Origin: JBCCIM01 sp965263205 | GTDB taxonomy: Bacteria > Bacteroidota > Rhodothermia > Rhodothermales > JAHQVL01 | Reading direction: 5' to 3' | NCBI GenBank assembly: GCA_965263205.1 | Contig: CBDHHF010000030.1 | Span: forward strand, 62,001 to 126,000 | DNA: 64,000 nt | Shown: positions 36,432-46,066 of the stretch, one piece after another | Position numbering within the stretch: position 1 is the stretch's first letter | Layout of the letters: each line of letters begins with the position of its first letter | The notes under the pieces: model-generated | Told to the model about the DNA's origin: nothing | Databases searched by the model: none | The model's input: only the letters and a program-made list of their open reading frames with translations | Translations under genes and position numbers: made by a program

Positions 36432-39155
36432 ATGATGAAATCCACCGTTACACTGCTCCTGTGGGCCTGTCTGTTTTGCCCCCACGCAAACGCCCAGGAT
36501 GTACAATCAGAAGATGTACAATCAGAAGGTGTCCAATCAGAAAATGTATCCCACGCGCTCGATCGTGTGTTGCTAAATCTTGCTGATAAGCGGGGGCAGC
36601 ACGCCATTGCTGCAGACAAAGGGAGTGCCGGGTTGTGGGAGCGCTTGCTTAAACTGTCCACCACCGGCAGCGTGATGCATACTACAGCGCATCCTGACGA
36701 CGAACACGCCGGCTTGTTAACATACCTCGGCCGGGGCAAAGGATACCGTACTGCTCTGCTAACCCTTAATAGGGGAGAAGGTGGTGCAAATGCCATTGGG
36801 GCAGAGCTTTTTGACGCCCTGGGTATGGTCAGGACCGAAGAGTTTCGGCATGCAGCGCGCTACTACGGGTTGGATGACCAGTACTTTACATCGCTCACCG
36901 ACTACGGCTACTCTAAAACACTGGACGAAGCCATCAAGAACTGGGGCAGAGACCAGATGTTACGGGACATGGTGCATATCATCCGCCTCAACAGACCCCT
37001 GGTTGTTGTCTCGCGTTTTCATGGTTCACCAAGAGACGGGCATGGGCACCATCAGGCTGTGGGCGGCATCACCCACGAGGCAGCGGAGGCCGCCGCCGAT
37101 CCGGAGCGATTTGCTGAGGACATGTTTTTCCACAACCTCCGTCCCTGGAAACCGCTCAAAGTATATCGGGGCGGTGTACGCCTAAACGAGCCACGGCATG
37201 TGACGGTTGATCCCGGTACCTATGCCCGCCGGTTGGGCGACTCGTATCAGAACTTTGGGTATTTCGGGCTGAGTTTGCAAAAATCGCAAACCAGCGGTCG
37301 CTATCGGCAATCCACGGGATCTACACCATATTACTACGAACGGCTGGATCGCACTGCCGGCCCTGAATCCGATTTTTTTGATGGGATAGATACCTCGCTT
37401 GGTGGTATGTTTGCGCTCTTTGGTGAAACGCACGACACGACAGTGCTCGAAAGGCTGATGTTGTTGCAGGAGCAGGTAGAACTGGCGATGGACCTGTTTA
37501 CCCTTGACGCACCGCATAACGTGGTGCCGGCGCTTGCTGAAGGCTTACTACTTACGCGGGAGCTTCTTGACCTGATCGACCAAAAAAATGAAAGCCATTT
37601 CCTGTTACGCGTAAAAGAAGCCCAGTTTGAAGATGCCCTGCATGCAGCACTTGGTTTGCAGGTAGCCGCCCTGGCCCTGCCTTCAAATGCGCCGGTCACA
37701 ATAAGCCCCTGGATACCCCTCCCTACGATGGGTGTGGTGGTGCCCGGGCAGACCTACAAGGTAGCCGTGACGGCGCTAAATCCTTCTCCGGTGCCTGTAA
37801 CCATTTCTTCCATGGAACTGGTCTCGCCATTAGCACTGGAAGCCGATGCTATCAGTGTTACGGATACTGTGTTGGTAGATAATGCAGCCTATGAAGCAAC
37901 AGTGGCTGTGCAGGCTGCAATGGAAACTGGGTATTCACGAACGTATTTCTCGCGTAAAAATATCTACGAGAATCGGTATCGCATGCCCGAAACCAGCGAA
38001 CGGTTTACGCCGCGTGGCCATCCGGCTCAGGAAGTTGTGCTGGTTTATGAAGTAGCCGGCGTATCGCTTGCACTGCGTGAGCAAGTCTATACGCGGACGG
38101 CTAACCTTCCCAATGGTTATCTGCTGGATGCGTTGAAAGTGGCGCCGCGTGTAGCAATTAATGCCTCGCCCGCTACCCGTATCGTGCCGCTTGGCAATCA
38201 ACCTGCTGTGTTCGACGTCGAGATCGAAGTGATCAACAATGATCCGGATGGTGTTGCAGGTGCGTTACGATTGGAGGTACCTGGCGGATGGCGCGTAGCC
38301 CCGGAGGTACATCATGTGGCATTGGCGCAAGCCGGCCAGGAAACGCAGGTTGCCTTCCGCGTAACTGCAGATGATTTGGAGGCTAAGGTGTACCCCGTCC
38401 GCGCAACGATGCTTGCTGATGGTGTTACCTACACCGAAGGCTATGAACGCGTTGCACAGCCGGGGCTCGAAAAGCATTACCTGTTCAGAAAAGCACAGGT
38501 GGATGTTCATGGCCTGGTAGCGGCGATCACGCCGGGGTTGGAAATTGGCTATATAATGGGCGTGGGAGATGCGGTGCCGGATGCCATTGAGCAACTGGGC
38601 GCTAACGTGACGCTGCTAGGGGCTGAGCAGCTTGAAGCCGACAACCTGGCTGATTATGATGCTATTGTGGTTGGCACGCGAGCGTACGCAGTCAGGCAAG
38701 ATCTGCTTCGCTTCAACAACAGGCTAATGGAGTATGCCCGTCAAGGCGGCCACTTGATTGTGCTCTATCAAACGCCTGAATACGAGCCTGAGACCATGGC
38801 ACCATTCACGGCCAGCCTACCTCGGAGTGCGGAGGAGGTGTCGGAGGAAGATGCTGTGGTCACCATACTGGAGCCGGCGCATCCGGTATTCAACACACCT
38901 AACAAAATTACTGCGGCAGATTTCGACCATTGGGTGGAGCAACGTGGCTCCAAGTTCTTTAAGACCTGGGACGAGGCGTATACACCGCTCGTTGAATGTC
39001 ATGATACTGGACAGACCCCACAACAGGGTGGGTGGCTGATGGCCGATGTAGGCGACGGCCAGTTCACCTACTTTGCCTACGCCATTCATCGACAAGCCCC
39101 GTTTGGCGTGCCCGGCGCCCTCCGGATTTTCGCAAACGTGCTCTCGTACGAATAG
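36432..39155 (+). CDS. Large exported PIG-L-family deacetylase
   Basis: 907 residues. The signal peptide TVTLLLWACLFCPHANA is followed by a 3-fold repeat DVQSE-DVQSE-GVQSE encoded by 15-base direct repeats (36498-36542). The PIG-L/LmbE domain lies near residues 75-280 with its zinc site HTTAHPDDEHAG near residue 86, GGANAIGAEL, and HGSPRDGHGHHQAV carrying further His ligands. The family removes acetyl groups from GlcNAc-type substrates. The remaining 600 residues hold beta-sandwich segments (VPGQTYKVAVTALNPSPVPV) and a late Rossmann-like part (DYDAIVVGTRAYAV), as in large Bacteroidota PIG-L proteins. Substrate unknown, glycan or glycoconjugate likely. Heptad repeats begin at the stop codon. 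Confidence 0.9.
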   Translation: MMKSTVTLLLWACLFCPHANAQDVQSEDVQSEGVQSENVSHALDRVLLNLADKRGQHAIAADKGSAGLWERLLKLSTTGSVMHTTAHPDDEHAGLLTYLGRGKGYRTALLTLNRGEGGANAIGAELFDALGMVRTEEFRHAARYYGLDDQYFTSLTDYGYSKTLDEAIKNWGRDQMLRDMVHIIRLNRPLVVVSRFHGSPRDGHGHHQAVGGITHEAAEAAADPERFAEDMFFHNLRPWKPLKVYRGGVRLNEPRHVTVDPGTYARRLGDSYQNFGYFGLSLQKSQTSGRYRQSTGSTPYYYERLDRTAGPESDFFDGIDTSLGGMFALFGETHDTTVLERLMLLQEQVELAMDLFTLDAPHNVVPALAEGLLLTRELLDLIDQKNESHFLLRVKEAQFEDALHAALGLQVAALALPSNAPVTISPWIPLPTMGVVVPGQTYKVAVTALNPSPVPVTISSMELVSPLALEADAISVTDTVLVDNAAYEATVAVQAAMETGYSRTYFSRKNIYENRYRMPETSERFTPRGHPAQEVVLVYEVAGVSLALREQVYTRTANLPNGYLLDALKVAPRVAINASPATRIVPLGNQPAVFDVEIEVINNDPDGVAGALRLEVPGGWRVAPEVHHVALAQAGQETQVAFRVTADDLEAKVYPVRATMLADGVTYTEGYERVAQPGLEKHYLFRKAQVDVHGLVAAITPGLEIGYIMGVGDAVPDAIEQLGANVTLLGAEQLEADNLADYDAIVVGTRAYAVRQDLLRFNNRLMEYARQGGHLIVLYQTPEYEPETMAPFTASLPRSAEEVSEEDAVVTILEPAHPVFNTPNKITAADFDHWVEQRGSKFFKTWDEAYTPLVECHDTGQTPQQGGWLMADVGDGQFTYFAYAIHRQAPFGVPGALRIFANVLSYE

Positions 39156-39296
39156 GATTTTCGAATGCCGAATGCCGATTTTCGAATGCCGATTTTCGAA
39201 TGCCGATTTTCGAATGCCGATTGTCGAGTGCCGATTTTCGAATGCCGATTGTCGAATGCCGATTTTCGAATTTTCGAATGCCGATTTTCGAATGCA
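39156..39296 (+). repeat. Array of about 20 heptanucleotide units
   Basis: Starting at the base after the PIG-L stop: GATTTTC, GAATGCC, GAATGCC, then alternating GATTTTC and GAATGCC with variants GATTGTC and GAGTGCC, and one 8-base unit GAATTTTC. Alternation makes an apparent 14-base period. The complement of the same units occurs at 39369-39403. It is not CRISPR, because the units are 7 bases with no spacers. Confidence 0.9.
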
Positions 39297-39368
39297 CAGA
39301 GCAATCCATGAAGAGATCCTTCGCGTGGCTTAGGATGAAGTGGTTGAAGAATATTGCTACCCCTAATT

Positions 39369-39403
39369 CACTCGGCATTCGGCAATCGAAAATCGGCATT
39401 CGA
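39369..39403 (-). repeat. Opposed heptanucleotide array
   Basis: CACTCGG, CATTCGG, CAATCGA, AAATCGG and CATTCGA are the complement of the GAATGCC/GATTTTC units at 39156-39296. The two arrays therefore form an inverted repeat around about 72 bases of unrelated sequence between convergent genes. Confidence 0.88.
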
Positions 39404-39440
39404 AAAAAAAGGCCAGCGTGCATCTGCACCTGGCCTTTTT
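39403..39440 (-). terminator. Terminator of the membrane-tethered winged-helix gene
   Basis: A stem of AAGGCCAG/CTGGCCTT with an inner GTGCA/TGCAC hairpin and long A and T runs on either side. On the minus strand it lies about 20 bases after the stop and reads into a run of eight T. Confidence 0.85.
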
Positions 39441-39458
39441 TCGTATTCTGGAATTGGC

Positions 39459-40484
39459 TTATTCTGCTTCTACAACAGAGTATCCTGAACGAGTTTTGTT
39501 GGTTGACTGCACTTTGCCTTCTTCTTGTAGCTCCTCCAGGTACTTGCGAATGGTACCCGGCGATGCGCCGATGTGTGCGCTCAGGGCCTGCTTGGAGTGA
39601 TTTGGGTTTTCCATCAGTGCCCACATCAACATCTCTTTCAGTCGGTCCTTTTTGTTGGACATTTTAGGTCCAGAGCCGAGGGTACTGCCGTTGGATGCGC
39701 CATTGGAAGAGCTGCCATTCGAGCTACCATTTTTGTGGCCGTTCAGCAGGGACGTTCCGTTTTTGGCGATGTTGGTTTTTGCTGCGTTTAGCTGGAACTG
39801 TGCCTGCTTGCTTTCCAGTGCAATCTGCGCCTGGAATTTTTTGCGCGCGAGGTTGTCTTTTGCATGCACAGAGGCCATCAGGCGTTCGCGCATCAATTTT
39901 ACGTCGATCAGTGCAGCTTCGTGCTCCGCTTCAATTTTCGCACGGGCAACTTCGCTACCCAATTCGCGGGCGTAGTTGGCCTGTGCGCTTTCCATGTTGA
40001 GTGCCTTGATGGCATCCGTTTTGGCAAGCTGGCGGCCTACGCGGCGTACTTTAAAGCTGCTGCGAATATTGCGCTCTTCCTTTCGTTGATTTTTGAGCAC
40101 TTCATAAACGCCGGCTTCGTAAATACTTCGAAGAATCATGACAAGTAGCACCGCACGGAACGCCCAGCCCGCAGCGCCTTCGCCGTGGTTGAGTGCAATA
40201 ATCAACAGGGCAAAGTAAATCACGATCAGTGTGATCGCCCATGCAACTTTCATCGGCATGGGAGCGCTGTGCTGTGTATCGATGGCTAACCAGGATGCGA
40301 TAAAGGCACCCTCGATAAGGATCAGTGCACCAACTTTGATGACGGTGAGCCAGGGTTCTTGAATGTTTCCGAATGCGGTATGCGCTACTTCAAGGGTCGC
40401 AGCCGACGTAACAACGACTCCTGCAAGTTTCATTAACAGATCGATGATCCGTTGCGTCCAGTAAAAATCAAACTTTTTCTTCAT
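39459..40484 (-). CDS. Four-helix membrane protein with coiled coil and C-terminal winged helix
   Basis: 341 residues, no family recognised. Four transmembrane helices near residues 11-37, 45-68, 78-100 and 105-130 (IKVGALILIEGAFIASWLAI; AWAITLIVIYFALLIIAL) are followed by a charged coiled coil near 131-240 (IRSSFKVRRVGRQLAKTD, EHEAALIDVKLMRERL). Next comes a flexible Asn/Gly/Ser linker near 241-272. The last 65 residues look like a winged helix-turn-helix (MENPNHSKQALSAHIGASPG, TIRKYLEELQEEGKVQS). I infer a DNA-binding domain tethered to the inner membrane, which could sense membrane state or position DNA. It is a single-gene unit with its own terminator. Confidence 0.83.
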   Translation of the reverse strand: MKKKFDFYWTQRIIDLLMKLAGVVVTSAATLEVAHTAFGNIQEPWLTVIKVGALILIEGAFIASWLAIDTQHSAPMPMKVAWAITLIVIYFALLIIALNHGEGAAGWAFRAVLLVMILRSIYEAGVYEVLKNQRKEERNIRSSFKVRRVGRQLAKTDAIKALNMESAQANYARELGSEVARAKIEAEHEAALIDVKLMRERLMASVHAKDNLARKKFQAQIALESKQAQFQLNAAKTNIAKNGTSLLNGHKNGSSNGSSSNGASNGSTLGSGPKMSNKKDRLKEMLMWALMENPNHSKQALSAHIGASPGTIRKYLEELQEEGKVQSTNKTRSGYSVVEAE

Positions 40485-40945
40485 GGTCGGCTTGGGTAAA
40501 AAAGCTTTTGGGCTAATCGTAGGTGCACGGGAATGGGCGGTACGTACCTCATGGCAGCGCCAGATTTATGGGAGAGCGTTAAATCAAGCGCGATTCGTCT
40601 GGTAAGGCAGTCCGACGCATGTAACGGGCTCTGTAGAGAAGAGCGTTGTGTTTTCCTGTTTCTAGAACCGAGGGGGAGTTCAAGTAACACGTAAAGGGGT
40701 CGTCACAAAATGACTGAATGACAGAATAGAAACTGTCAATAATTCCCGGCAGTTAAGGGAAAAATAAGGTAGGAATGTAGGTGGATTGTTGGGTAGGAAT
40801 AGTTGCTTGCGTCCACCCGCGCTTTTGGCTAAAAAGGCGATGAGTTTATAAGCTAAAAGTTATTGCAGACGTCCAATGTGCTCCAGGAAATGGGCCGGCA
40901 TAGGGTTGGCAAAGCGAAAACTACATGGAAATATTGAACCCAACG
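40485..40945. other. 460-base intergenic region
   Basis: No gene was recognised. It lies upstream of the minus-strand winged-helix gene and downstream of the minus-strand glycosidase-like gene, so it should hold the promoter of the former. A run with two copies of GGTAGGAAT (near 40769 and 40792) is the only repetition seen. No terminator is evident. Confidence 0.4.
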
Positions 40946-43223
40946 CTACGCCAGACGCCAGATGATATCGCTGTCAATGAAAGGTGCCTCGTCTCGATAG
41001 CGCTCGGTCAATGTGATTTTACGAGCCAGATGTTCGGCAAAGTTGGCGCCATAGATGTAGGGTGTTTCCCCGGCTTCGGACGTGAGCATGAAGGGGCGTT
41101 CACAACCATGCCAGAGCGCAAGCAATGCCTTTGTGTTGGCGAGGTCCTCATCAATCATGGCTTGCAGGTTATCTACAAAGCCGGCACGTTTTGTGGTGTC
41201 GGTTGTGCCGAGGTAGCCGTAAACATTGACCACCCAGTGACATAGATTGCGCTGCGTTGTCGCCCAGCATTGCGCTGCTTTGGCACGTACCAACAAATCG
41301 CTGAATACCGGGTGCGGGTCGGATGCTGTGACCAGGTCTTCTATAAAAGCAACCGCTTTCTGGAGGCGAGGGAGCGCCTCGGTATCAAAGGCATGCGCCA
41401 TATTTGCGCCGGAAACCTCATCGACTAATTGAAACAACACGTCTTTGCCCAGGTCGTTCATGTTGGAGTTGTTGGGCATGGTGACCATAAAGCGCTCGTA
41501 ATATCGCCGCTCCTTTGCCGGAATTGCCTCGATGTTGGGGACAAAAGGCCGGATCCATAATCGATACCAAACAAAGCCAAAGTTGCTAAAGAGGGGCAGG
41601 TAAGGCATCCACGATAGGCCGGCTTCGAGTGCTTGCCAGGCCTCAACAAGATTCTTCTTTAAGTCAGCCCCAACCCACTGTGCTGCGACACCCTCAATCA
41701 GCGTGTTGTAAGGACCCTCATCTCCCAACTGCACATGTCGCAGTACTTCAAGATTGGGCCAATAGGGTGTTTGCTGCGGGTTCAACAAGCCGCCTATGGC
41801 GCTAACGCGGACAATGTCTGTTTCCTTGAGGGCTTGCAGTTTATCGTAGACCATTCGTGGGTACGGGATGCCGAGTAGCGGCTCCATGTTGAACGTTGAG
41901 CAGGGGGCATACTGCACGATGGGTTCGATGCCGCCGGCACGGAATTGAGCCAGTTGGGTAGCTTCTGCGTCGTCCATCGACGTGTGAAACATAGTCCCGG
42001 CGATGCCATCGTTTTTGGGTATTCGTGGATGGTGATACGGCAGATGATAGCCTTTAACGAGCAACGAAGGAGCCTCCAGGGTGAGCCCATCACCCAGGCC
42101 GGCAACGATCGTGTCGTGCTCTACCTTAAACGGCTCAATCCGCAAGCTCACTTCAAAAGACGGGTTGATTTCAGCCGCAGCCTCTTTGATGAGGCGGAGC
42201 CAACGGACCGCGCTCTCTCCAGCCGCTTTTGCAATTTTGTTGTGGTTACGCCATTCCCTGATCAGATAGGGGCCTCCATTACGGCCGCTGTACAGCGATG
42301 CTGTGTGCTCAAACCCGGAACCGCTATCGTTCGTCCATACCGACAAATAGCCCAAGTCAGGTACTTCGTTCAACAGGTTTTGTACGAGCTCCTTGTAGTG
42401 CGTTCTTGCAACCGGATGATCTTGCGCGAGCGTGTAGCGTGGCATCCTGGACCGGAACGGATGATCCACGCGGGCACCACGCAACGTGGGGTAACGCTGG
42501 AAGAATGTTTCGGGGAGCGTACGTGGCTCATAGGCAAGCAGGCCAGGTGTGAGGCCATAGCGCCGGCCTATCGCTGCCAGCTTCTTCAGTCGATTCAGGT
42601 TGGCTTGCAGATAGCTCGTATCATAGATGCCACGGGTAAGCGTAGAATCCACAAATTGCATGAGCCCCGGGCCGTACGAATAAAACTGGCTGTAATATTC
42701 CCCCGGCACACCCGGCTCAAACGCAGTGTGTGTTGCGAGGCCATTTACCTCTACATGCGTAAACCCACATCGGGCAAGTGTGGCGATGTATTGTTCAGCG
42801 TCAAAATCTGGTGATGTGCGTGCAATCTGGGTGAGCGTGGTGTCGTACAATGGCCTGTGCCAGGCAAACGCTGCAGGGGACGAAGTAGCCGGCTTCCAGG
42901 TCTGCATCGCGGGGCAGCGCGTCCTCCATGACCAGACACACGAGGGCATAGAGTAGCGATGGATAGGATGCTGTCAGGATACCATCACCGTTCTTGTCAA
43001 TGCGAGCATACATCCATGGCCTGTGGCTGGGAGGGGCTGGTAGAGGCGTTGTACAGTTGACGGCCAGGCAGACGTACAATCCGTGGTCCGTCTGTTTCTT
43101 CACCTCTGCTACGCCATTCAGTGAAGCGGCGAGGGCAAGCGCCGCCGTTTGCTCAACAGGATGCGCTGTTGATGAGATGGAAAGGCTTGGATATCCGATG
43201 CCGTTCGAGAAGGTGTACTTCAT
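40946..43223 (-). CDS. Glycoside-hydrolase-like protein, interrupted by one frameshift
   Basis: Two overlapping frames make one protein of about 750 residues. The N-terminal part (start 43223, MKYTFSNGIGYPSLSISSTA) reaches LPRDADLEAGYFV. The rest continues in another frame with PAAFAWHRPLYDTTLTQIAR. The shift coincides with the GGGG run at 42876-42879. The N-terminal 115 residues look like the alpha/beta domain that precedes TIM barrels in GH20/GH67-type enzymes, and the main part is TIM-barrel-like (ARCGFTHVEVNGLATH, GYLSVWTNDSGSGFEH, SLRIEPFKVEHDTIV). No signal peptide is seen. Substrate and catalytic residues are not determinable. It is either a recent pseudogene or a base-call error. Confidence 0.75.
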
Positions 43224-43394
43224 GGTATATGCTGGATGCAGCGATCCTTGGATGAGGCGGACGAGAAACTTCTCAAATATAGCGGTGCACGCAAACTGTA
43301 ACCTCTACAAATTAATCCCCGTATTGCTTAAAAATTTAGCAGCCAATTTCTATGGGTTGCGGCCTCTCCTTCATTAAAAGCTGGATCTTTCATC

Positions 43395-44201
43395 ATGCGT
43401 AAACTGCTAGCCATCACCCTGTTAATGTTATTAGCTGCGCCGGCCATGGCGCAGGATCGCGTTTTGGATAACGACGATTGGTGTGACAAAGACAACTGGA
43501 ATAACAATCTTGAAAAATACTGCGAGGTCCGCGAGTATGATTTGAAAACGCGCGACCGGGTGAATGTTGATGGTGGACAGAACGGTGGCATCAGTATCAT
43601 TGGCTGGGATAAAAATGAGATTCTTGTCCGCGCTAAAGTATCAGGGCATGCGCGTACTGAGCGTCAGGCACGCGAATTGGTTGATGAAGTGGACGTGAGT
43701 TTGCGGCGAACCATTGAACCAGATGTGCCACAGAAAATGTCGCGTTGGGGACGCAAGTCGTGGGTTGCTGTAAGCTTTGAAATCTACGTGCCGTACGAAA
43801 CGAACCTGTCACTGGAAACGCACAATGGTGGTGTTCGCGTCAAGAACATCGACGGAGATGTAGATTTTGATGTGCTCAACGGAGGTGTATCGCTTGCAAA
43901 CATGGCCGGCGATGTACGGGGCCATACCACCAATGGTGGCGTAAGCGTAAGTCTGACCGGAGATTCATGGGAAGGAAATGGACTCGATGTGACGACGACA
44001 AACGGTGGCGTTACGCTAAAAATCCCCGAGGACTACTCGGCCGAACTGGTCACAGGCACAGTAAATGGCCGGCTCAAGTTCGACTTCCCCATTACAGTAA
44101 AAGGGAACCTCGACCGAAAAATCACAACCAAGCTCGGCAAAGGAGGCAAAACCATACGCGTAATGACAACCAATGGCGGCGTAAGCGTGAAGCGCAGCTA
44201 A
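43395..44201 (+). CDS. Exported DUF4097-type beta-helix protein
   Basis: 268 residues with a signal peptide (LLAITLLMLLAAPAMA, cleavage before QDR). The mature part repeats a strand motif built around NGGV: LETHNGGVRVKNIDGDVDF, VLNGGVSLANMAGDV, TTNGGVSVSLTGD, TTNGGVTLKIPED, TTNGGVSVKRS. This is the pattern of the DUF4097 putative adhesin fold, a right-handed beta solenoid. In many genomes such proteins sit with anti-sigma systems, but none is adjacent here. A large terminator follows, and the lipoprotein gene is next. Confidence 0.9.
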   Translation: MRKLLAITLLMLLAAPAMAQDRVLDNDDWCDKDNWNNNLEKYCEVREYDLKTRDRVNVDGGQNGGISIIGWDKNEILVRAKVSGHARTERQARELVDEVDVSLRRTIEPDVPQKMSRWGRKSWVAVSFEIYVPYETNLSLETHNGGVRVKNIDGDVDFDVLNGGVSLANMAGDVRGHTTNGGVSVSLTGDSWEGNGLDVTTTNGGVTLKIPEDYSAELVTGTVNGRLKFDFPITVKGNLDRKITTKLGKGGKTIRVMTTNGGVSVKRS

Positions 44202-44247
44202 CGAGTCAGGAATTGTCGCAATTCTCGAAGTTCTGGAATTGCTATTG

Positions 44248-44298
44248 GACCAGGCGCATTTTACACCGGGAACGTGTAATTTGTGTCTGGTCTTTTTT
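44248..44298 (+). terminator. Two-level terminator hairpin
   Basis: An outer stem GACCAG/CTGGTC encloses an inner TTACAC/GTGTAA stem and is followed by TTTTTT. It ends the DUF4097 gene, and the next start is 15 bases beyond. Confidence 0.75.
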
Positions 44299-44312
44299 AT
44301 TGGAATCCTGCT

Positions 44313-44837
44313 ATGAAAAACACGTTGCTGTACTACGCTTCTTTTTGCTTGTTATTGTTCGTTGGCTGTGAAGTCCCTGAATCAGCTAATGCAAATCAAG
44401 ATCTACCCAAACATCCCGAAACGGCCAACATTACGGCAGCGGTAGATCAGTTTATCAATGCTATCTCTAATCAGGATACCACGGCTTTTCGTGATGTTAT
44501 GCTGCCTGAAGGGGCAGCCATTGCCCTTTTTACGCGGGAAGATGGCAGCCAGGGTTATGGATGGCGCATGGCTGAACAAGACGTAGCCATGCTCGGCTCC
44601 GCAACCGAGCCCATGTTAGAACGCGTTTGGGAGCCTGAAATTCGCGTCGATGGGCGATTGGCTTCTGTTTGGACGCGGTATGATTTTTATCAGAACGAGG
44701 CATTCAGTCACTGCGGTACGGATGCGTTCCATTTGATAAAAACGGAAGGTGCGTGGAAAGTTGCGTCGATTATTTACACAATAGAACCAGACGTTGCATC
44801 GTGTCCGCAGAGTCCGCTTGGAGCGCCTACGTTTTAG
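44313..44837 (+). CDS. NTF2-like lipoprotein
   Basis: 174 residues from ATG 44313. The start at 44283 would begin inside the terminator stem. The lipoprotein signal LLYYASFCLLLFVGC has Cys as the probable lipid-bearing residue. The mature part has the DUF4440/SnoaL-like NTF2 fold (ITAAVDQFINAISNQDTTAF, SVWTRYDFYQNEAFSHCGTD, EGAWKVASIIYTIE). It is anchored to a membrane facing the periplasm. Such domains bind small ligands or act as simple hydrolases. The next lipoprotein gene follows about 100 bases downstream and could be in the same transcript. Confidence 0.85.
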   Translation: MKNTLLYYASFCLLLFVGCEVPESANANQDLPKHPETANITAAVDQFINAISNQDTTAFRDVMLPEGAAIALFTREDGSQGYGWRMAEQDVAMLGSATEPMLERVWEPEIRVDGRLASVWTRYDFYQNEAFSHCGTDAFHLIKTEGAWKVASIIYTIEPDVASCPQSPLGAPTF

Positions 44838-44940
44838 ATTCTATTTGATCTCGCGTATTGATCCAAACCCGCATAGTATGCCATTTGTGCGGGTTGTACT
44901 TTCTTTCATTCTTCTACACGCCCTAGCCTGTTCGTTTGTT

Positions 44941-45978
44941 ATGTCGCGTTTGCCGGCCTTTGTTGTTTTCTTATTTCTCGCATGCTCGTTGATTGCCTGT
45001 GATACCGTTGTGCCACAAGAAAGCCCAACGGGTGATGTTGCTTCCATGCGTGGTGGCGGTGGTGGTGGTAAGCTGAAAATCAAAGGGCTCGAAAGCCTGG
45101 TAACGATGCACAACGGGCAGATTGTCTCGGCGTCCTATTTTGCCGGCACGACAGCCAATGACCTCAAACATGTGCGCTCGGTAACCAAAAGCGTGGTTGC
45201 GCTGCTCGTTGGTATTGCCATCGAAGAAGGCCATATGCGTTTGAATGACACCATTGGTGATCATCTGACGGGCGTTGCCAGCCTGAATGACAAAGCCGGC
45301 ATCACCGTTGAGCAGTTACTCACAATGACTGGTGGATTTCAGTGGAGCGAGATTGGAGGGAATGAGTTTGGGATCTGGATTAACGCACAGAACCAGTTGC
45401 AGTATGTGCTCGATAAACCGCTTTCGCATACACCCGGCACGTACTACACCTATAACACCGGGGCAACCCATGTGCTTGGTGTAATGGTGGCCGAAGCAAC
45501 GGGTATGTCGCTGGAAGCATTTGCTGATGCACACCTGTTTACCCCGCTGGGCATTACCGCATTTGCATGGGATGCCGACAAACAAGGGCTCGCTTATGGC
45601 GGACATGGAATACAGGTCAAACCTGTGGATATGGTGAAGCTAGGTCAGCTGGTCATCGATAACGGGGCGTATAACGGTACGCAAGTGGTGCCGGCAAACT
45701 GGATGCAAAGCGTACAAACCGATCAATGGCCGCTAAATTTTGTGTATGGCGATCTGACGGATGTAGACTATAGCTACCTCTGGTATCTGGATCATGGCAA
45801 TGCTGATGAAGTGGTCCTGGCCTGGGGATACGGCGGGCAGTTTGTCTACACGGTGCCGGCGCTAGACCTGGTTGTGGCTACGACGGCTAAGTGGGCCGTA
45901 AACGCAAACAAGAAAGCCCAGCAAGAACTGGCGATACTCGATCATATCGTAAATACAATTCTGCCAGATTACCAGTAA
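44941..45978 (+). CDS. Beta-lactamase-fold serine hydrolase lipoprotein
   Basis: 345 residues from ATG 44941, chosen because it gives a good lipoprotein signal (AFVVFLFLACSLIAC). In-frame starts at 44878 and 44794 are less plausible. A Gly-rich tract follows the Cys. The class C beta-lactamase/esterase family (Beta-lactamase, PF00144) is shown by RSVTKSVVALLVGIA with the S-x-x-K nucleophile and base near residue 80, the TYYTYNTGATHVLG Tyr motif, and GYGGQFVY replacing the usual K/H-T-G. Members hydrolyse esters, peptides or D-amino acid bonds. A true beta-lactam activity should not be assumed. It is surface or periplasmic by its lipid anchor. Confidence 0.9.
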   Translation: MSRLPAFVVFLFLACSLIACDTVVPQESPTGDVASMRGGGGGGKLKIKGLESLVTMHNGQIVSASYFAGTTANDLKHVRSVTKSVVALLVGIAIEEGHMRLNDTIGDHLTGVASLNDKAGITVEQLLTMTGGFQWSEIGGNEFGIWINAQNQLQYVLDKPLSHTPGTYYTYNTGATHVLGVMVAEATGMSLEAFADAHLFTPLGITAFAWDADKQGLAYGGHGIQVKPVDMVKLGQLVIDNGAYNGTQVVPANWMQSVQTDQWPLNFVYGDLTDVDYSYLWYLDHGNADEVVLAWGYGGQFVYTVPALDLVVATTAKWAVNANKKAQQELAILDHIVNTILPDYQ

Positions 45979-46066
45979 CGTCGCGCGCGTTGGGGGCACG
46001 TAATAGCCTAAGCTTTCGAGTACAAAGTTTGTTAAATTGCGAGCTATCCAAACAGGTTTGAAGAAA

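Noticed and set aside
39156..39403. Possible CRISPR array
   Set aside because: Units are 7 bases with no unique spacers and no cas genes nearby; it is a tandem heptad array.
41945..42814. Plus-strand 289-codon ORF
   Set aside because: Lies antisense inside the glycosidase-like gene, which has the coherent fold-like sequence.
44941..45978. Antibiotic-resistance beta-lactamase
   Set aside because: It has the serine hydrolase fold and lipoprotein signal but lacks the usual K-T-G motif; an esterase or peptidase is more likely.
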